12,487 nt of DNA from CAZTLI01 sp964614375. Its GTDB lineage: Bacteria; Chloroflexota; Anaerolineae; Aggregatilineales; Phototrophicaceae. The translations under genes and the position numbers were made by a program. This document shows positions 1 through 5,628 of the stretch, piece after piece. Position 1 is the first letter of the stretch. Every line of letters starts with the position of its first letter. The stretch covers positions 1 through 12,487 of the forward strand of contig CAZTLI010000120.1 of the NCBI GenBank assembly GCA_964614375.1, in the 5' to 3' direction. The notes beneath the pieces were generated by a model. The model worked only from the letters and a program-made list of their open reading frames with translations, had not been told where the DNA came from and searched no databases.

Positions 1-1288
1 GTTTCGATGCATAGTCAGCATAGATTGCCTCGAGTGGAATAGAACTTTCGATAACTGATAAAATATCCTCAAGCACTGAATGATTATTGTCATCGAGCAA
101 ATTTTTGAGTCCGGTGACAAGTGGGTGATCACGATTCACCTCGTATCGGATTCGTGGTCTATCCGAATAGCGCACCCATAAAGGTGTGTCATGCTCCTCA
201 AATAGACGATTGCCACGTCCAATATGAACCCTTTTGCTTTGATCTGCAATTTTATTGATGATATGTTTGAGTTTCTCACGTACTTCATAGGGAGGATGTG
301 CTCGTGATTTCTTTATATCGATTGTCCAGTATTCATCTAACATATTCGAGAAATCAATTTGAACACGGGCTAGCTTTGTTGCTTCGCTTTTAGAAACTAG
401 CCTGAACCAGTCTCCCCATGCCATGAGTCTTCCGTTTCTATATATATAAGCACCCTGATTACTTACAAAGTCGCCCCGTGTCCGGTAAAAATCGTACTCT
501 TTTTTTGTCAACTTGCTATGATGCGGCAAAATATATGGTTGAATTTTGACCTCATGTCCCTCAATCCGGACAATTTCCTCTGGTAGTAGTTGAGTCGCCT
601 TATTGGAAACGCAAAAAGGATCAAATGCCTCAATAGGATCACCATTAATCTCAATGGCTAGTTTTTTTCGATTATATGTTCCTGAGATGTACCGATGAAA
701 AACCAGTGCGAGATGACTTCTAACAACTGCGAATTTTTCGTAAACATGATCCGAAATATCATTGCCATCTTTTTCAATAAGGCGGTCAAGTTTTTCCCAC
801 AAAACGTAAGTTCCTTGTTCAGGCAACTTCTCGATGAAAGCGAGGTTAGCAAACTCATCGTCGGATAATATGGTTACAATCCATTCATTTCGAATGCTTA
901 TCAGGTCAAGATCCCATTTTGCGCCAAAAATGCTACCATTCTTTCGACTGACTACTGTAAGTGATTTGCATTGAGAAAAAGATGCGGTTTTCAATCCAAG
1001 TCCAAAGCGTCCGAGATCATTTTTATCCCGTTCCTCTCGTGGATTACGCGATCCAGGGCGCATCGCTTCTAATAGTTCAGCTTCTGTCATACCTGCACCG
1101 TCATCAACAATTGCCAGACATGGATCCAATGTATCAACAACGTCAAGAAAAATCCCGATATTACGTGAATTAGCAGTAATACTATTGTCGATCAGATCAG
1201 CAATTGCCGTTTCAAGCGAATAACCAATATCACGCATAGATTGAATTAGCGATGAGGCATGTGGTGGTAGTTTGATTTCTTGTACCAT
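1..1288 (-). CDS. GHKL (MORC/MutL-like) ATPase, 3' end beyond the window
   Basis: The reading frame is open from the ATG at 1288 to the left edge (429 codons visible, no stop). The N-terminal ~110 residues carry the three ATP-binding motifs of the gyrase/Hsp90/histidine kinase/MutL fold: ETAIADLIDN at residues 26-35 (Mg-binding Asn35), DDGAGM at 62-67, and GRFGLGLKTAS at 93-103. The opening (KLPPHASSLIQSMRDIGYS) matches the stand-alone ATP-binding proteins found in restriction-modification clusters with Z1-domain proteins, methylases and PD-(D/E)XK nucleases. That association is family knowledge; no partner gene is visible here because the gene points off the edge. An AAGGAAA Shine-Dalgarno lies about 6 bases before the ATG. 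The product is probably cytoplasmic and DNA-associated, a clamp-like ATPase in a defence complex. The fold is certain; the specific role is inferred. Confidence 0.85.
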   Translation of the reverse strand, partial: MVQEIKLPPHASSLIQSMRDIGYSLETAIADLIDNSITANSRNIGIFLDVVDTLDPCLAIVDDGAGMTEAELLEAMRPGSRNPREERDKNDLGRFGLGLKTASFSQCKSLTVVSRKNGSIFGAKWDLDLISIRNEWIVTILSDDEFANLAFIEKLPEQGTYVLWEKLDRLIEKDGNDISDHVYEKFAVVRSHLALVFHRYISGTYNRKKLAIEINGDPIEAFDPFCVSNKATQLLPEEIVRIEGHEVKIQPYILPHHSKLTKKEYDFYRTRGDFVSNQGAYIYRNGRLMAWGDWFRLVSKSEATKLARVQIDFSNMLDEYWTIDIKKSRAHPPYEVREKLKHIINKIADQSKRVHIGRGNRLFEEHDTPLWVRYSDRPRIRYEVNRDHPLVTGLKNLLDDNNHSVLEDILSVIESSIPLEAIYADYASK

Positions 1289-1849
1289 TAGTTTCCTTGG
1301 ATTATCGTGGCGCAACATCTTTGCGAGATGCTACTTCCAGCCTCCTATATCCTTTCGGGCTGTACTTACTTATCCTACAATGCCATACAATGTACATGGG
1401 TTCGCCTTGCAGCGAACCAGGTTGTCGCGGCGGAGTCCCTGCGGACGACAACCCGAACACCCCCGACGCGAATCGCTTATCCGTCTGACATAATGGTTGT
1501 GCTGCAAGACGATAGTCTGCAACACGCCATTTTCAACGTCGGCGGGTGTCGCCAGCTAAAACGCTGGCACGTCATGCGCCCGTGAGGCTGATGCGCCACG
1601 CCCACGTGACGCACCCCATCTTGAACACGGTGGTTCAATCTGGCGTGTCGGCGTAGTTCACCACACCGACCAAACGCACACACAGCTTAAAATCCTATTC
1701 TGTCTGACGACAAGCTGTGTGTCATGCGTTTGATGTCTTACAAGCTCTATCGCATAGCGACAATTTGTACTACACATACAGCCAAAACTATTAGCTAACT
1801 CTACAAAGTATAGTGTACTACGGTAAATGTGGCGACTCCGTTAAGACGG
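1289..1849. other. Gene-free, hairpin-rich intergenic stretch
   Basis: No convincing gene lies between the two divergent genes. Short open frames occur on both strands, but none has a good ribosome binding site or a recognisable domain. The middle part (about 1395-1735) is GC-rich against AT-rich flanks and holds a run of inverted repeats: GGTTCGC/GCGAACC (1399-1418), GGTTGTCG/CGACAACC (1420-1453), an imperfect stem at 1499-1525, GCCAGC/GCTGGC (1551-1568), TTGAAC/GTTCAA (1621-1638), GTCGG/CCGAC (1647-1670) and a long one at 1671-1732. It could be a structured RNA, a decayed mobile element or a repetitive intergenic element. Confidence 0.6.
1671..1732. repeat. Long imperfect palindrome (18-bp stem)
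   Basis: ACACACAGCTT at 1678-1688 is the exact reverse complement of AAGCTGTGTGT at 1712-1722. After a 3-base bulge (CAT, 1723-1725) the pairing continues with CAAACGC (1671-1677) against GCGTTTG (1726-1732). This gives 18 paired bases around a 23-base loop. No T-run follows on either strand, so it is not a standard terminator. It may be a recombination or transposon end, or a structured RNA element. Confidence 0.75.
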
Positions 1850-1878
1850 TTGATAATTATTATCCCATTCGCCATAAT
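1850..1878 (+). promoter_or_regulatory. Sigma-70 type promoter for the SWIM operon
   Basis: TTGATA at 1850-1855 (five of six to the -35 consensus) and CATAAT at 1873-1878 (five of six to the -10 consensus) are separated by exactly 17 bases. Transcription would start near 1885, leaving a leader of about 28 bases before the ATG at 1913. Confidence 0.65.
1851..1865. promoter_or_regulatory. Fur-family-like operator palindrome
   Basis: TGATAAT-T-ATTATCC agrees with the 7-1-7 Fur box described in Bacillus (TGATAATnATTATCA) at 13 of 14 specified positions. It overlaps the -35 hexamer of the SWIM operon promoter, a position where a bound repressor would block RNA polymerase. The match is seen in the sequence; control by a Fur-family metalloregulator is an inference. 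Confidence 0.45.
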
Positions 1879-1912
1879 CAGAAAAATTTACTTTTTAAGC
1901 GAAGAATGATCT

Positions 1913-3685
1913 ATGTCCGACAGACCTGAAATTACACAAAAACAGATTCAATCCCGTGCTACCAGCCAGAGCTTTTCGCGCGGCAAGTCACTTTATAACG
2001 ATGACTCAATCTCACAAACTGTCCGACGCGGTGACGAAATTGAAGCGCGGTGCAGAGGCTCATATCCCGAACCTTATCGGGTATGGGTAAAGTTCAACGG
2101 TTCAGAAATCACCGCCACAGGTTGTAATTGCGAATACGATTGGGGTGGCGATTGCAAGCACATCGTCGCCTTGTTGCTCACCTATGTGAATGAGCCTGAC
2201 CGATTTGAAGAACGTCAGACAATGCAAACCGCACTGATGTCACGCAACAAAGAAGATTTGGTAGACATCATCATGCTGATGGTCAACCGCCATCCTGACC
2301 TACAAGACATCGTGGATCACCCAACACCCAATGAAATCGCCACGGGCATGATTCCGCTTGATACACTGTCATTCCGCCAGGAATTGCGCGATGCCTTCAC
2401 CAGTTATGATGATTATTATGACTATCGAGGCGATCCCATGATTCACAAGGTTGATCAGGTTTCTTCGGTAGCAGATCGTCTGGCAGAACGTGGCGATTGG
2501 CTCAGCGCCTCTGCTGTGTACCGCACGATTCTGGAAGAATTCGCTGATCTTGACGAGAGCTATTACCACGACGAAGATGGTGAATTGGGCATGAGCATTG
2601 ACATGGCAATTTCAGCATTAGACAGATGCCTCAAGCAGTCCAATGTTATCGACAACGATAATGAACGTCGTGCGATCTTCGATGCCCTGCTGGGTGTCTT
2701 TATCTGGGATATAAATTTTGGCGGGATTGGTATCGGTGATGAAGCACCAGCGATTATTCTGAAACACATCCGACGCGAGGACATCCCCGAAATTCGCAAA
2801 CTGACTGAACAAGCGCGAGATCAAAGACTTAACAGACGGCATAGTGATTGGGCGGCTGAGATATACAACGGCTTCCTGATGGATCTGGATATGCTCGATG
2901 AAGTCGATCCAGAGATCATTCTTGAACGCCTGCGAGCACAGGAGATGTATCACTTGCTCGTGAACAAGTTGCTGGAGATGAAGCGTCCCGATGAAGCCAT
3001 CGGTGTTATCAAGCAGGAAATGAATACTGCTTACGAATGGACACATGCCCTGAATCTGCTGATCGAACATAATCACGATACACAGGCTCAACAGGTCGCT
3101 GAGGAAATTCTGGCAAAAGAGTACAGTTATGAATTGACAGAATGGTTGCTGGATCGTTACAAAGCCAGCGACAACAAAGAAGGCTCACTCCGGTGGCAGA
3201 AGCGGCAGATACAGGAACGTCCCAACATTCAGGTTTATGGAGAGCTGAAAACCACTGCTCAGGTACTGAATCAATGGGAAAACCTGCGCCCGCAGCTTAT
3301 TCGTGACCTTCAGGTATCTGAAAATTATGAGTTATTGACGCGCATCTATCTTTATGATGAAGAGTGGGATTTAGCATGGGAAACCTTGCCGAAAGCAGAA
3401 TCAACTTTTGCTTATGGACGACCACTAGATTTTACAGTTGCTCAAGCAACACACCATCTCTTGCCAGAACGGGCAATTCCTGTCTATATCAAATACGCGA
3501 GAAAAGCGATTGCTAATCGTAATCGTGATCAGTACGCGGTTGCCGCTAGTTTGTTGGCGACAGTTCAGAAAATGTACGATCAGTTAGATGAAATCGAAAC
3601 ATGGGAACAACTCATCACTGACATCCGCACGGAGTTCAAATCCTTACGTGCGCTCAAAGATGAGTTGAAGAAAGCCGGGTTATAA
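1913..3685 (+). CDS. SWIM zinc-finger protein with helical-repeat body
   Basis: This 590-residue protein has a SWIM-type zinc finger at residues 71-83: CxCx7CxH with Cys71, Cys73, Cys81 and His83, followed by the hydrophobic helix IVALLL usual for the family. The segment before it (ITQKQIQSRATSQSFSRGKSLY, residues 7-28) is also typical of bacterial SWIM proteins. Residues ~150-580 are helix-rich with paired-helix patterns suggesting TPR- or HEAT-like repeats; no enzymatic motif was found. SWIM fingers bind nucleic acid or protein, and bacterial members often sit near SNF2-type helicases, but none is present here. The first gene of a plus-strand operon, it lies behind a promoter with a Fur-like box, and the next gene starts 20 bases after its stop. 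The ribosome binding site is weak (GAAG at 1901-1904), but this start agrees with the family's N-terminus. Confidence 0.85.
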   Translation: MSDRPEITQKQIQSRATSQSFSRGKSLYNDDSISQTVRRGDEIEARCRGSYPEPYRVWVKFNGSEITATGCNCEYDWGGDCKHIVALLLTYVNEPDRFEERQTMQTALMSRNKEDLVDIIMLMVNRHPDLQDIVDHPTPNEIATGMIPLDTLSFRQELRDAFTSYDDYYDYRGDPMIHKVDQVSSVADRLAERGDWLSASAVYRTILEEFADLDESYYHDEDGELGMSIDMAISALDRCLKQSNVIDNDNERRAIFDALLGVFIWDINFGGIGIGDEAPAIILKHIRREDIPEIRKLTEQARDQRLNRRHSDWAAEIYNGFLMDLDMLDEVDPEIILERLRAQEMYHLLVNKLLEMKRPDEAIGVIKQEMNTAYEWTHALNLLIEHNHDTQAQQVAEEILAKEYSYELTEWLLDRYKASDNKEGSLRWQKRQIQERPNIQVYGELKTTAQVLNQWENLRPQLIRDLQVSENYELLTRIYLYDEEWDLAWETLPKAESTFAYGRPLDFTVAQATHHLLPERAIPVYIKYARKAIANRNRDQYAVAASLLATVQKMYDQLDEIETWEQLITDIRTEFKSLRALKDELKKAGL

Positions 3686-3705
3686 CGCGAAAGGAAGAAT
3701 AAAAT

Positions 3706-4071
3706 ATGCCGTCTGATAAAGATCAGGAACGCGAAGATCGAATTCAAAACGAAATCATCGTGGATTGCTATGGGGAATATGAGTTAGCCGCAAGCTGGCA
3801 TTGTCATCTGGAGGATAACCTGACATTTCCTTTTAAGGCAAAATGCGTCAATGAACGTACTATTTCTCCGCTCAAACTGGGTGAAATCGTCGAAGTCATG
3901 AATATGGCAGATCAAGATGATTGTCTGCATGAAATGTTTGTTATCATTCGTTTCATGGATCGCCGATTAGCTGTACCGCTTGCACAGATTCAACCAATAG
4001 ATGCAGATGAATCAACTACGGAAGCGGTTGGAGACTGGCATTACTGGATGGGGCAAGGCTATCAATTTTGA
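3706..4071 (+). CDS. Small acidic protein of the 'calcium-binding' hypothetical family
   Basis: This 121-residue acidic soluble protein has no signal peptide or membrane segment. From memory it resembles a family common in Cyanobacteria and Chloroflexota that databases label 'calcium-binding protein'. Shared features include the start EREDRIQNEIIVDCYGEYE, the central PFKAKC and SPLKLGEIVEV segments (probable small beta-barrel), and the C-terminal EAVGDWHYWMGQGYQF. No classical EF-hand loop is evident, so the name should not be taken as a demonstrated function. It has a good ribosome binding site (AAAGGAAG) about 10 bases before the ATG. It lies 20 bases after the SWIM gene and is presumably co-transcribed with it. 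Function unknown. Confidence 0.75.
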   Translation: MPSDKDQEREDRIQNEIIVDCYGEYELAASWHCHLEDNLTFPFKAKCVNERTISPLKLGEIVEVMNMADQDDCLHEMFVIIRFMDRRLAVPLAQIQPIDADESTTEAVGDWHYWMGQGYQF

Positions 4072-4086
4072 GGAACAAACAAATAT

Positions 4087-4090
4087 GGAG
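4087..4090 (+). promoter_or_regulatory. Ribosome binding site deciding the start of the broken gene
   Basis: GGAG lies only 2 bases before the ATG at 4093 but 8 bases before the ATG at 4099. The second ATG, giving a protein starting MARLD, is therefore the likelier original start. Confidence 0.5.
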
Positions 4091-4098
4091 AAATGCAT

Positions 4099-4389
4099 AT
4101 GGCGCGATTAGACACATCTCTTGAACAAGAAGGCTCAGAGTTTCTTGTACTTGGACATTTATTAATTGAGAGTATTCAGGCTTTCAAAGCCTATACAAAT
4201 TTTCAGGGCTATAATTTACTCGATAATGAGAGACAGGATCAATTATGCCAGACATCACTACAATTGGGGAAAGTCTTTATTGGTGTTATGCTAATCTTGC
4301 AATGGCTCATGCGGCTGTCAAAGCTCAATCCCCCAAATATAACCAGACCCATTTCATTATTCGTAGCAGGCTCTATAAAGGGCTTATGA
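4099..4389 (+). pseudogene. N-terminal remnant of a nuclease-like gene
   Basis: The frame starts MARLDTSLEQEGSEFLVLGHLL, and its first ~40 residues up to TNFQGYNLL read like a real protein. They resemble, from memory, a family of ~170-200-residue hypothetical proteins with a GYDL...QVKSRW pattern suggestive of a PD-(D/E)XK nuclease. After about 4226 the resemblance ends and the frame is simply the wrong frame of the following HNH gene, running to a chance stop at 4389. The lysine-bearing QVKSRW part is missing, and the motif Asp of GYDL is Asn here. I read this as the 5' stump of a gene whose remainder was deleted up to the HNH gene. A real short protein cannot be excluded, since its ribosome binding site (GGAG) is intact. 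Confidence 0.5.
4235..4238 (+). promoter_or_regulatory. Ribosome binding site of the HNH gene
   Basis: AGGA sits 6 bases before the ATG at 4245, inside the reading frame of the upstream fragment. This supports 4245 as the HNH start although it overlaps that frame by 145 bases. Confidence 0.55.
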
Positions 4390-4793
4390 ACCAATCAATG
4401 TCGATCGGTACGATAGCAGATGATGAACGCCTGAAAATGATTTTGCCACAGGGATGTTGCTATTGCGGTGAACAAAACCAGCTATCAATTGACCATCTTA
4501 TTCCGAAATCTAAGGGCGGCTCTGATGAGGCAGATAATATGGTCTGGGCTTGTCGTTCCTGTAACAGTGCTAAAGGCAATACTGATATACTGGATTGGTA
4601 CAATACCAGATCAGAATTTCCTCCCCTGCTTTTAATTCGCAGGTACTTGAAACTAGCTATTAAGATGTGTGTTGAAAAAGACATTATGGATATACCGTTG
4701 GCAAATGCTCCGGAGTTGTCGTTTTCTGTTCAGTCATTGCCGCACAATTATCCTAAACCCTCGGAGCTTCGTCTGTGGGTGACAGCATTATGA
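4245..4793 (+). CDS. HNH endonuclease
   Basis: This 182-residue protein has a complete zinc-type HNH module at residues ~71-112: CCYC (Cys71, Cys74), IDHLIP (Asp83, catalytic His84), Asn98, and CRSCNSAKGN (Cys103, Cys106, Asn107). The two Cys pairs bind a structural zinc; His84 and Asn98 belong to the metal-dependent DNA-cutting site. The N-terminal ~60 residues (MPDITTIGESLYWCYANLAMAHAAV) and C-terminal ~60 (FPPLLLIRRYLKLAIK...SLPHNYPKPSELRLWV) match, from memory, a family widespread in Cyanobacteria and Chloroflexota. Those conserved ends support the start at 4245 and show that the gene is full length. It is last in the operon, before two terminators. The biological target is unknown; restriction-like defence or mobile-element nuclease activity are both possible. 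Confidence 0.85.
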   Translation: MPDITTIGESLYWCYANLAMAHAAVKAQSPKYNQTHFIIRSRLYKGLMNQSMSIGTIADDERLKMILPQGCCYCGEQNQLSIDHLIPKSKGGSDEADNMVWACRSCNSAKGNTDILDWYNTRSEFPPLLLIRRYLKLAIKMCVEKDIMDIPLANAPELSFSVQSLPHNYPKPSELRLWVTAL

Positions 4794-4830
4794 TGATCTT
4801 CTACTATCGAAAGAAATGCTTGAAACGCAT

Positions 4831-4862
4831 TGAGGCTGCCTACGGCCAAGCAGCCTCATTTT
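4831..4862 (+). terminator. Rho-independent terminator of the SWIM-HNH operon
   Basis: TGAGGCTGC (4831-4839) pairs perfectly with GCAGCCTCA (4850-4858) around a 10-base loop, followed by TTTT. It lies 38 bases after the HNH stop codon. Confidence 0.8.
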
Positions 4863-4882
4863 GATTCCATAGGTTTCATAAT

Positions 4883-4915
4883 GGCTGGTGTATATATCGC
4901 CAGCCTTATATTTTT
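4883..4915 (+). terminator. Second tandem terminator, between convergent genes
   Basis: GGCTGGTG (4883-4890) pairs with CGCCAGCC (4898-4905), with one G-T pair and a TATATAT loop, followed on the plus strand by TTATATTTTTT. The T-run overlaps the last codons of the convergent minus-strand gene. On the minus strand no T-run follows the hairpin, so it mainly serves plus-strand transcription. Confidence 0.6.
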
Positions 4916-5121
4916 TGCGATTCACCAAGCATCTTGAGCAAGGTTTCGGCAGCGGCTTCGTTACTATAAGGCGTGAGAATCTCGTATGTCGCGCCGAGGG
5001 TAAAATATGTATCTTCTTCGGATGCTAGATCATCGGCAAGTATCTGTATAACGCGCAGTTTATCTGTACGATTGAGTTTTTGAAGTTCCTCAAGCAGTTC
5101 GTTTGAAATCATCGTTATCAT
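4906..5121 (-). CDS. Small antitoxin-like hypothetical protein
   Basis: This protein of about 70 residues (MITMISNELLEELQKLNRTDK...) has a helical N-terminal part, LLEELQKLNRTDKLRVIQILADDLA, and a short C-terminal motif, ATYEILTPYSNEAAAETLLKML. It resembles a family of small proteins frequent in Cyanobacteria and Chloroflexota that look like antitoxins. From memory, relatives often precede a small retropepsin-like protease gene, but no such partner follows here. The frame is open up to 5211, but I choose 5121 (or 5112, nine bases in) because a TATAAT promoter element lies at 5147-5152, inside the longer version, and the extra N-terminus is not family-like. Appears to be an orphan. Confidence 0.6.
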   Translation of the reverse strand: MITMISNELLEELQKLNRTDKLRVIQILADDLASEEDTYFTLGATYEILTPYSNEAAAETLLKMLGESQKI

Positions 5122-5146
5122 CCATCTTTTGCTGTATTCTACGCTT

Positions 5147-5152
5147 ATTATA
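5147..5152 (-). promoter_or_regulatory. -10 element for the small antitoxin-like gene
   Basis: A perfect TATAAT on the minus strand lies 25 bases before the ATG at 5121. No convincing -35 hexamer is found 16-18 bases further upstream, so the promoter may be weak or activator-dependent. Confidence 0.4.
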
Positions 5153-5298
5153 CCTGAAATCGGAATGCCTTTGTTTTCTGCAAAAATCTTTCCCGAAAAA
5201 CTGCTCCTCATTTCTGAAAAACTACTAGCTCCATACGGAAAAATTTCAGTCCTCTGACCTCCTCCCTGTGTTATCGTGAAATCAGTGGCGTAAAAAGC

Positions 5299-5309
5299 TC
5301 GTATTACGA
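5299..5309. repeat. Short palindrome TCGT-ATT-ACGA
   Basis: TCGT/ACGA arms with a 3-base spacer, one of several TCGT/ACGA motifs in the leader of the recombinase operon. Possibly a regulator half-site pair; weak on its own. Confidence 0.3.
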
Positions 5310-5343
5310 CAAATTACGCTTGGTTGAAAATTTGACATGGTTT

Positions 5344-5359
5344 TCGTCGATTTCGACGA
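5344..5359. promoter_or_regulatory. Perfect palindrome upstream of the recombinase operon (operator candidate)
   Basis: TCGTCGA (5344-5350) and TCGACGA (5353-5359) are perfect inverted repeats separated by TT. They start 7 bases after a consensus TTGACA hexamer (5332-5337), although no good -10 is found at the expected distance. Such a site suits a dimeric regulator, or a serine recombinase binding its own leader. The stretch 5122-5439 contains no other gene. Confidence 0.45.
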
Positions 5360-5392
5360 GCACTACGTACATATCGACGCACACCTGTTCGT

Positions 5393-5417
5393 ATTTTCGG
5401 GGTACGCTATCGAAAAT
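5393..5417. repeat. Stem-loop ATTTTCG/CGAAAAT before the small ORF
   Basis: Seven-base perfect inverted repeat with an 11-base loop, ending 9 bases before the AAGGAGG ribosome binding site of the 54-residue protein. It could affect translation or bind a regulator. Confidence 0.4.
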
Positions 5418-5425
5418 GATCACGC

Positions 5426-5432
5426 AAGGAGG
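5426..5432 (+). promoter_or_regulatory. Strong ribosome binding site fixing a GTG start
   Basis: AAGGAGG is a full consensus Shine-Dalgarno 7 bases before GTG at 5440. It shows that translation starts there and not at the in-frame ATG codons at 5320 or 5416. Confidence 0.75.
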
Positions 5433-5439
5433 ACTTCGT

Positions 5440-5604
5440 GTGAGTGACAAACACGACAAATCAAACGCTGAAAACGTCGGTCAGATGCTGGAACGTGTGA
5501 TGACCGTCGCCGAACTGCTGGCAAAGCGCAGTGCCGAAAAATCTGCCGACAATCAGCCTACAAACGACGAAAAAACACAGGAACAACAATCTGCTGTAAA
5601 GTGA
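5440..5604 (+). CDS. 54-residue hydrophilic protein preceding the recombinase
   Basis: A very hydrophilic small protein, read MSDKHDKSNAENVGQMLERV... from a GTG start chosen by the consensus ribosome binding site. Residues ~10-30 (ENVGQMLERVMTVAELLAKRS) form one probable amphipathic helix. The tail is disordered and rich in Gln, Asn, Glu and Lys. There is no recognisable domain, signal peptide or zinc motif. It ends 24 bases before the recombinase start and must share its transcript. Small genes beside large serine recombinases sometimes encode recombination directionality factors or regulators, but nothing in the sequence proves such a role. Function unknown. Confidence 0.6.
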   Translation: MSDKHDKSNAENVGQMLERVMTVAELLAKRSAEKSADNQPTNDEKTQEQQSAVK

Positions 5605-5628
5605 TGAAATAGACTCAAAGGAAGAAGC

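Noticed and set aside
1272..1683. Several short open frames on both strands in the intergenic region (for example 1297-1488 plus, 1477-1683 minus)
   Set aside because: No ribosome binding sites and no recognisable domain. They overlap one another in different frames across hairpin-rich DNA. Treated as non-coding.
1671..1732. Integron attC site
   Set aside because: The bulged hairpin shape is suggestive, but the conserved RYYYAAC/GTTRRRY end boxes are absent and no integron integrase or cassette array is visible.
1671..1732. Rho-independent terminator
   Set aside because: The stem is long enough, but no T-run follows on either strand and the 23-base loop is too large.
5122..5211. Longer N-terminus for the small antitoxin-like gene
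   Set aside because: A perfect TATAAT lies inside this stretch and the added residues do not resemble the family, so the start was placed at 5121.
5344..5359. Intact attP of the serine recombinase
   Set aside because: If the island is integrated, attP should be split between the two ends. The site also lies upstream of the recombinase, while the putative junction lies downstream. Kept only as an operator candidate.
5320..5439. Longer N-terminus for the 54-residue protein
   Set aside because: The consensus AAGGAGG lies before the GTG at 5440, and the upstream part covers leader palindromes.
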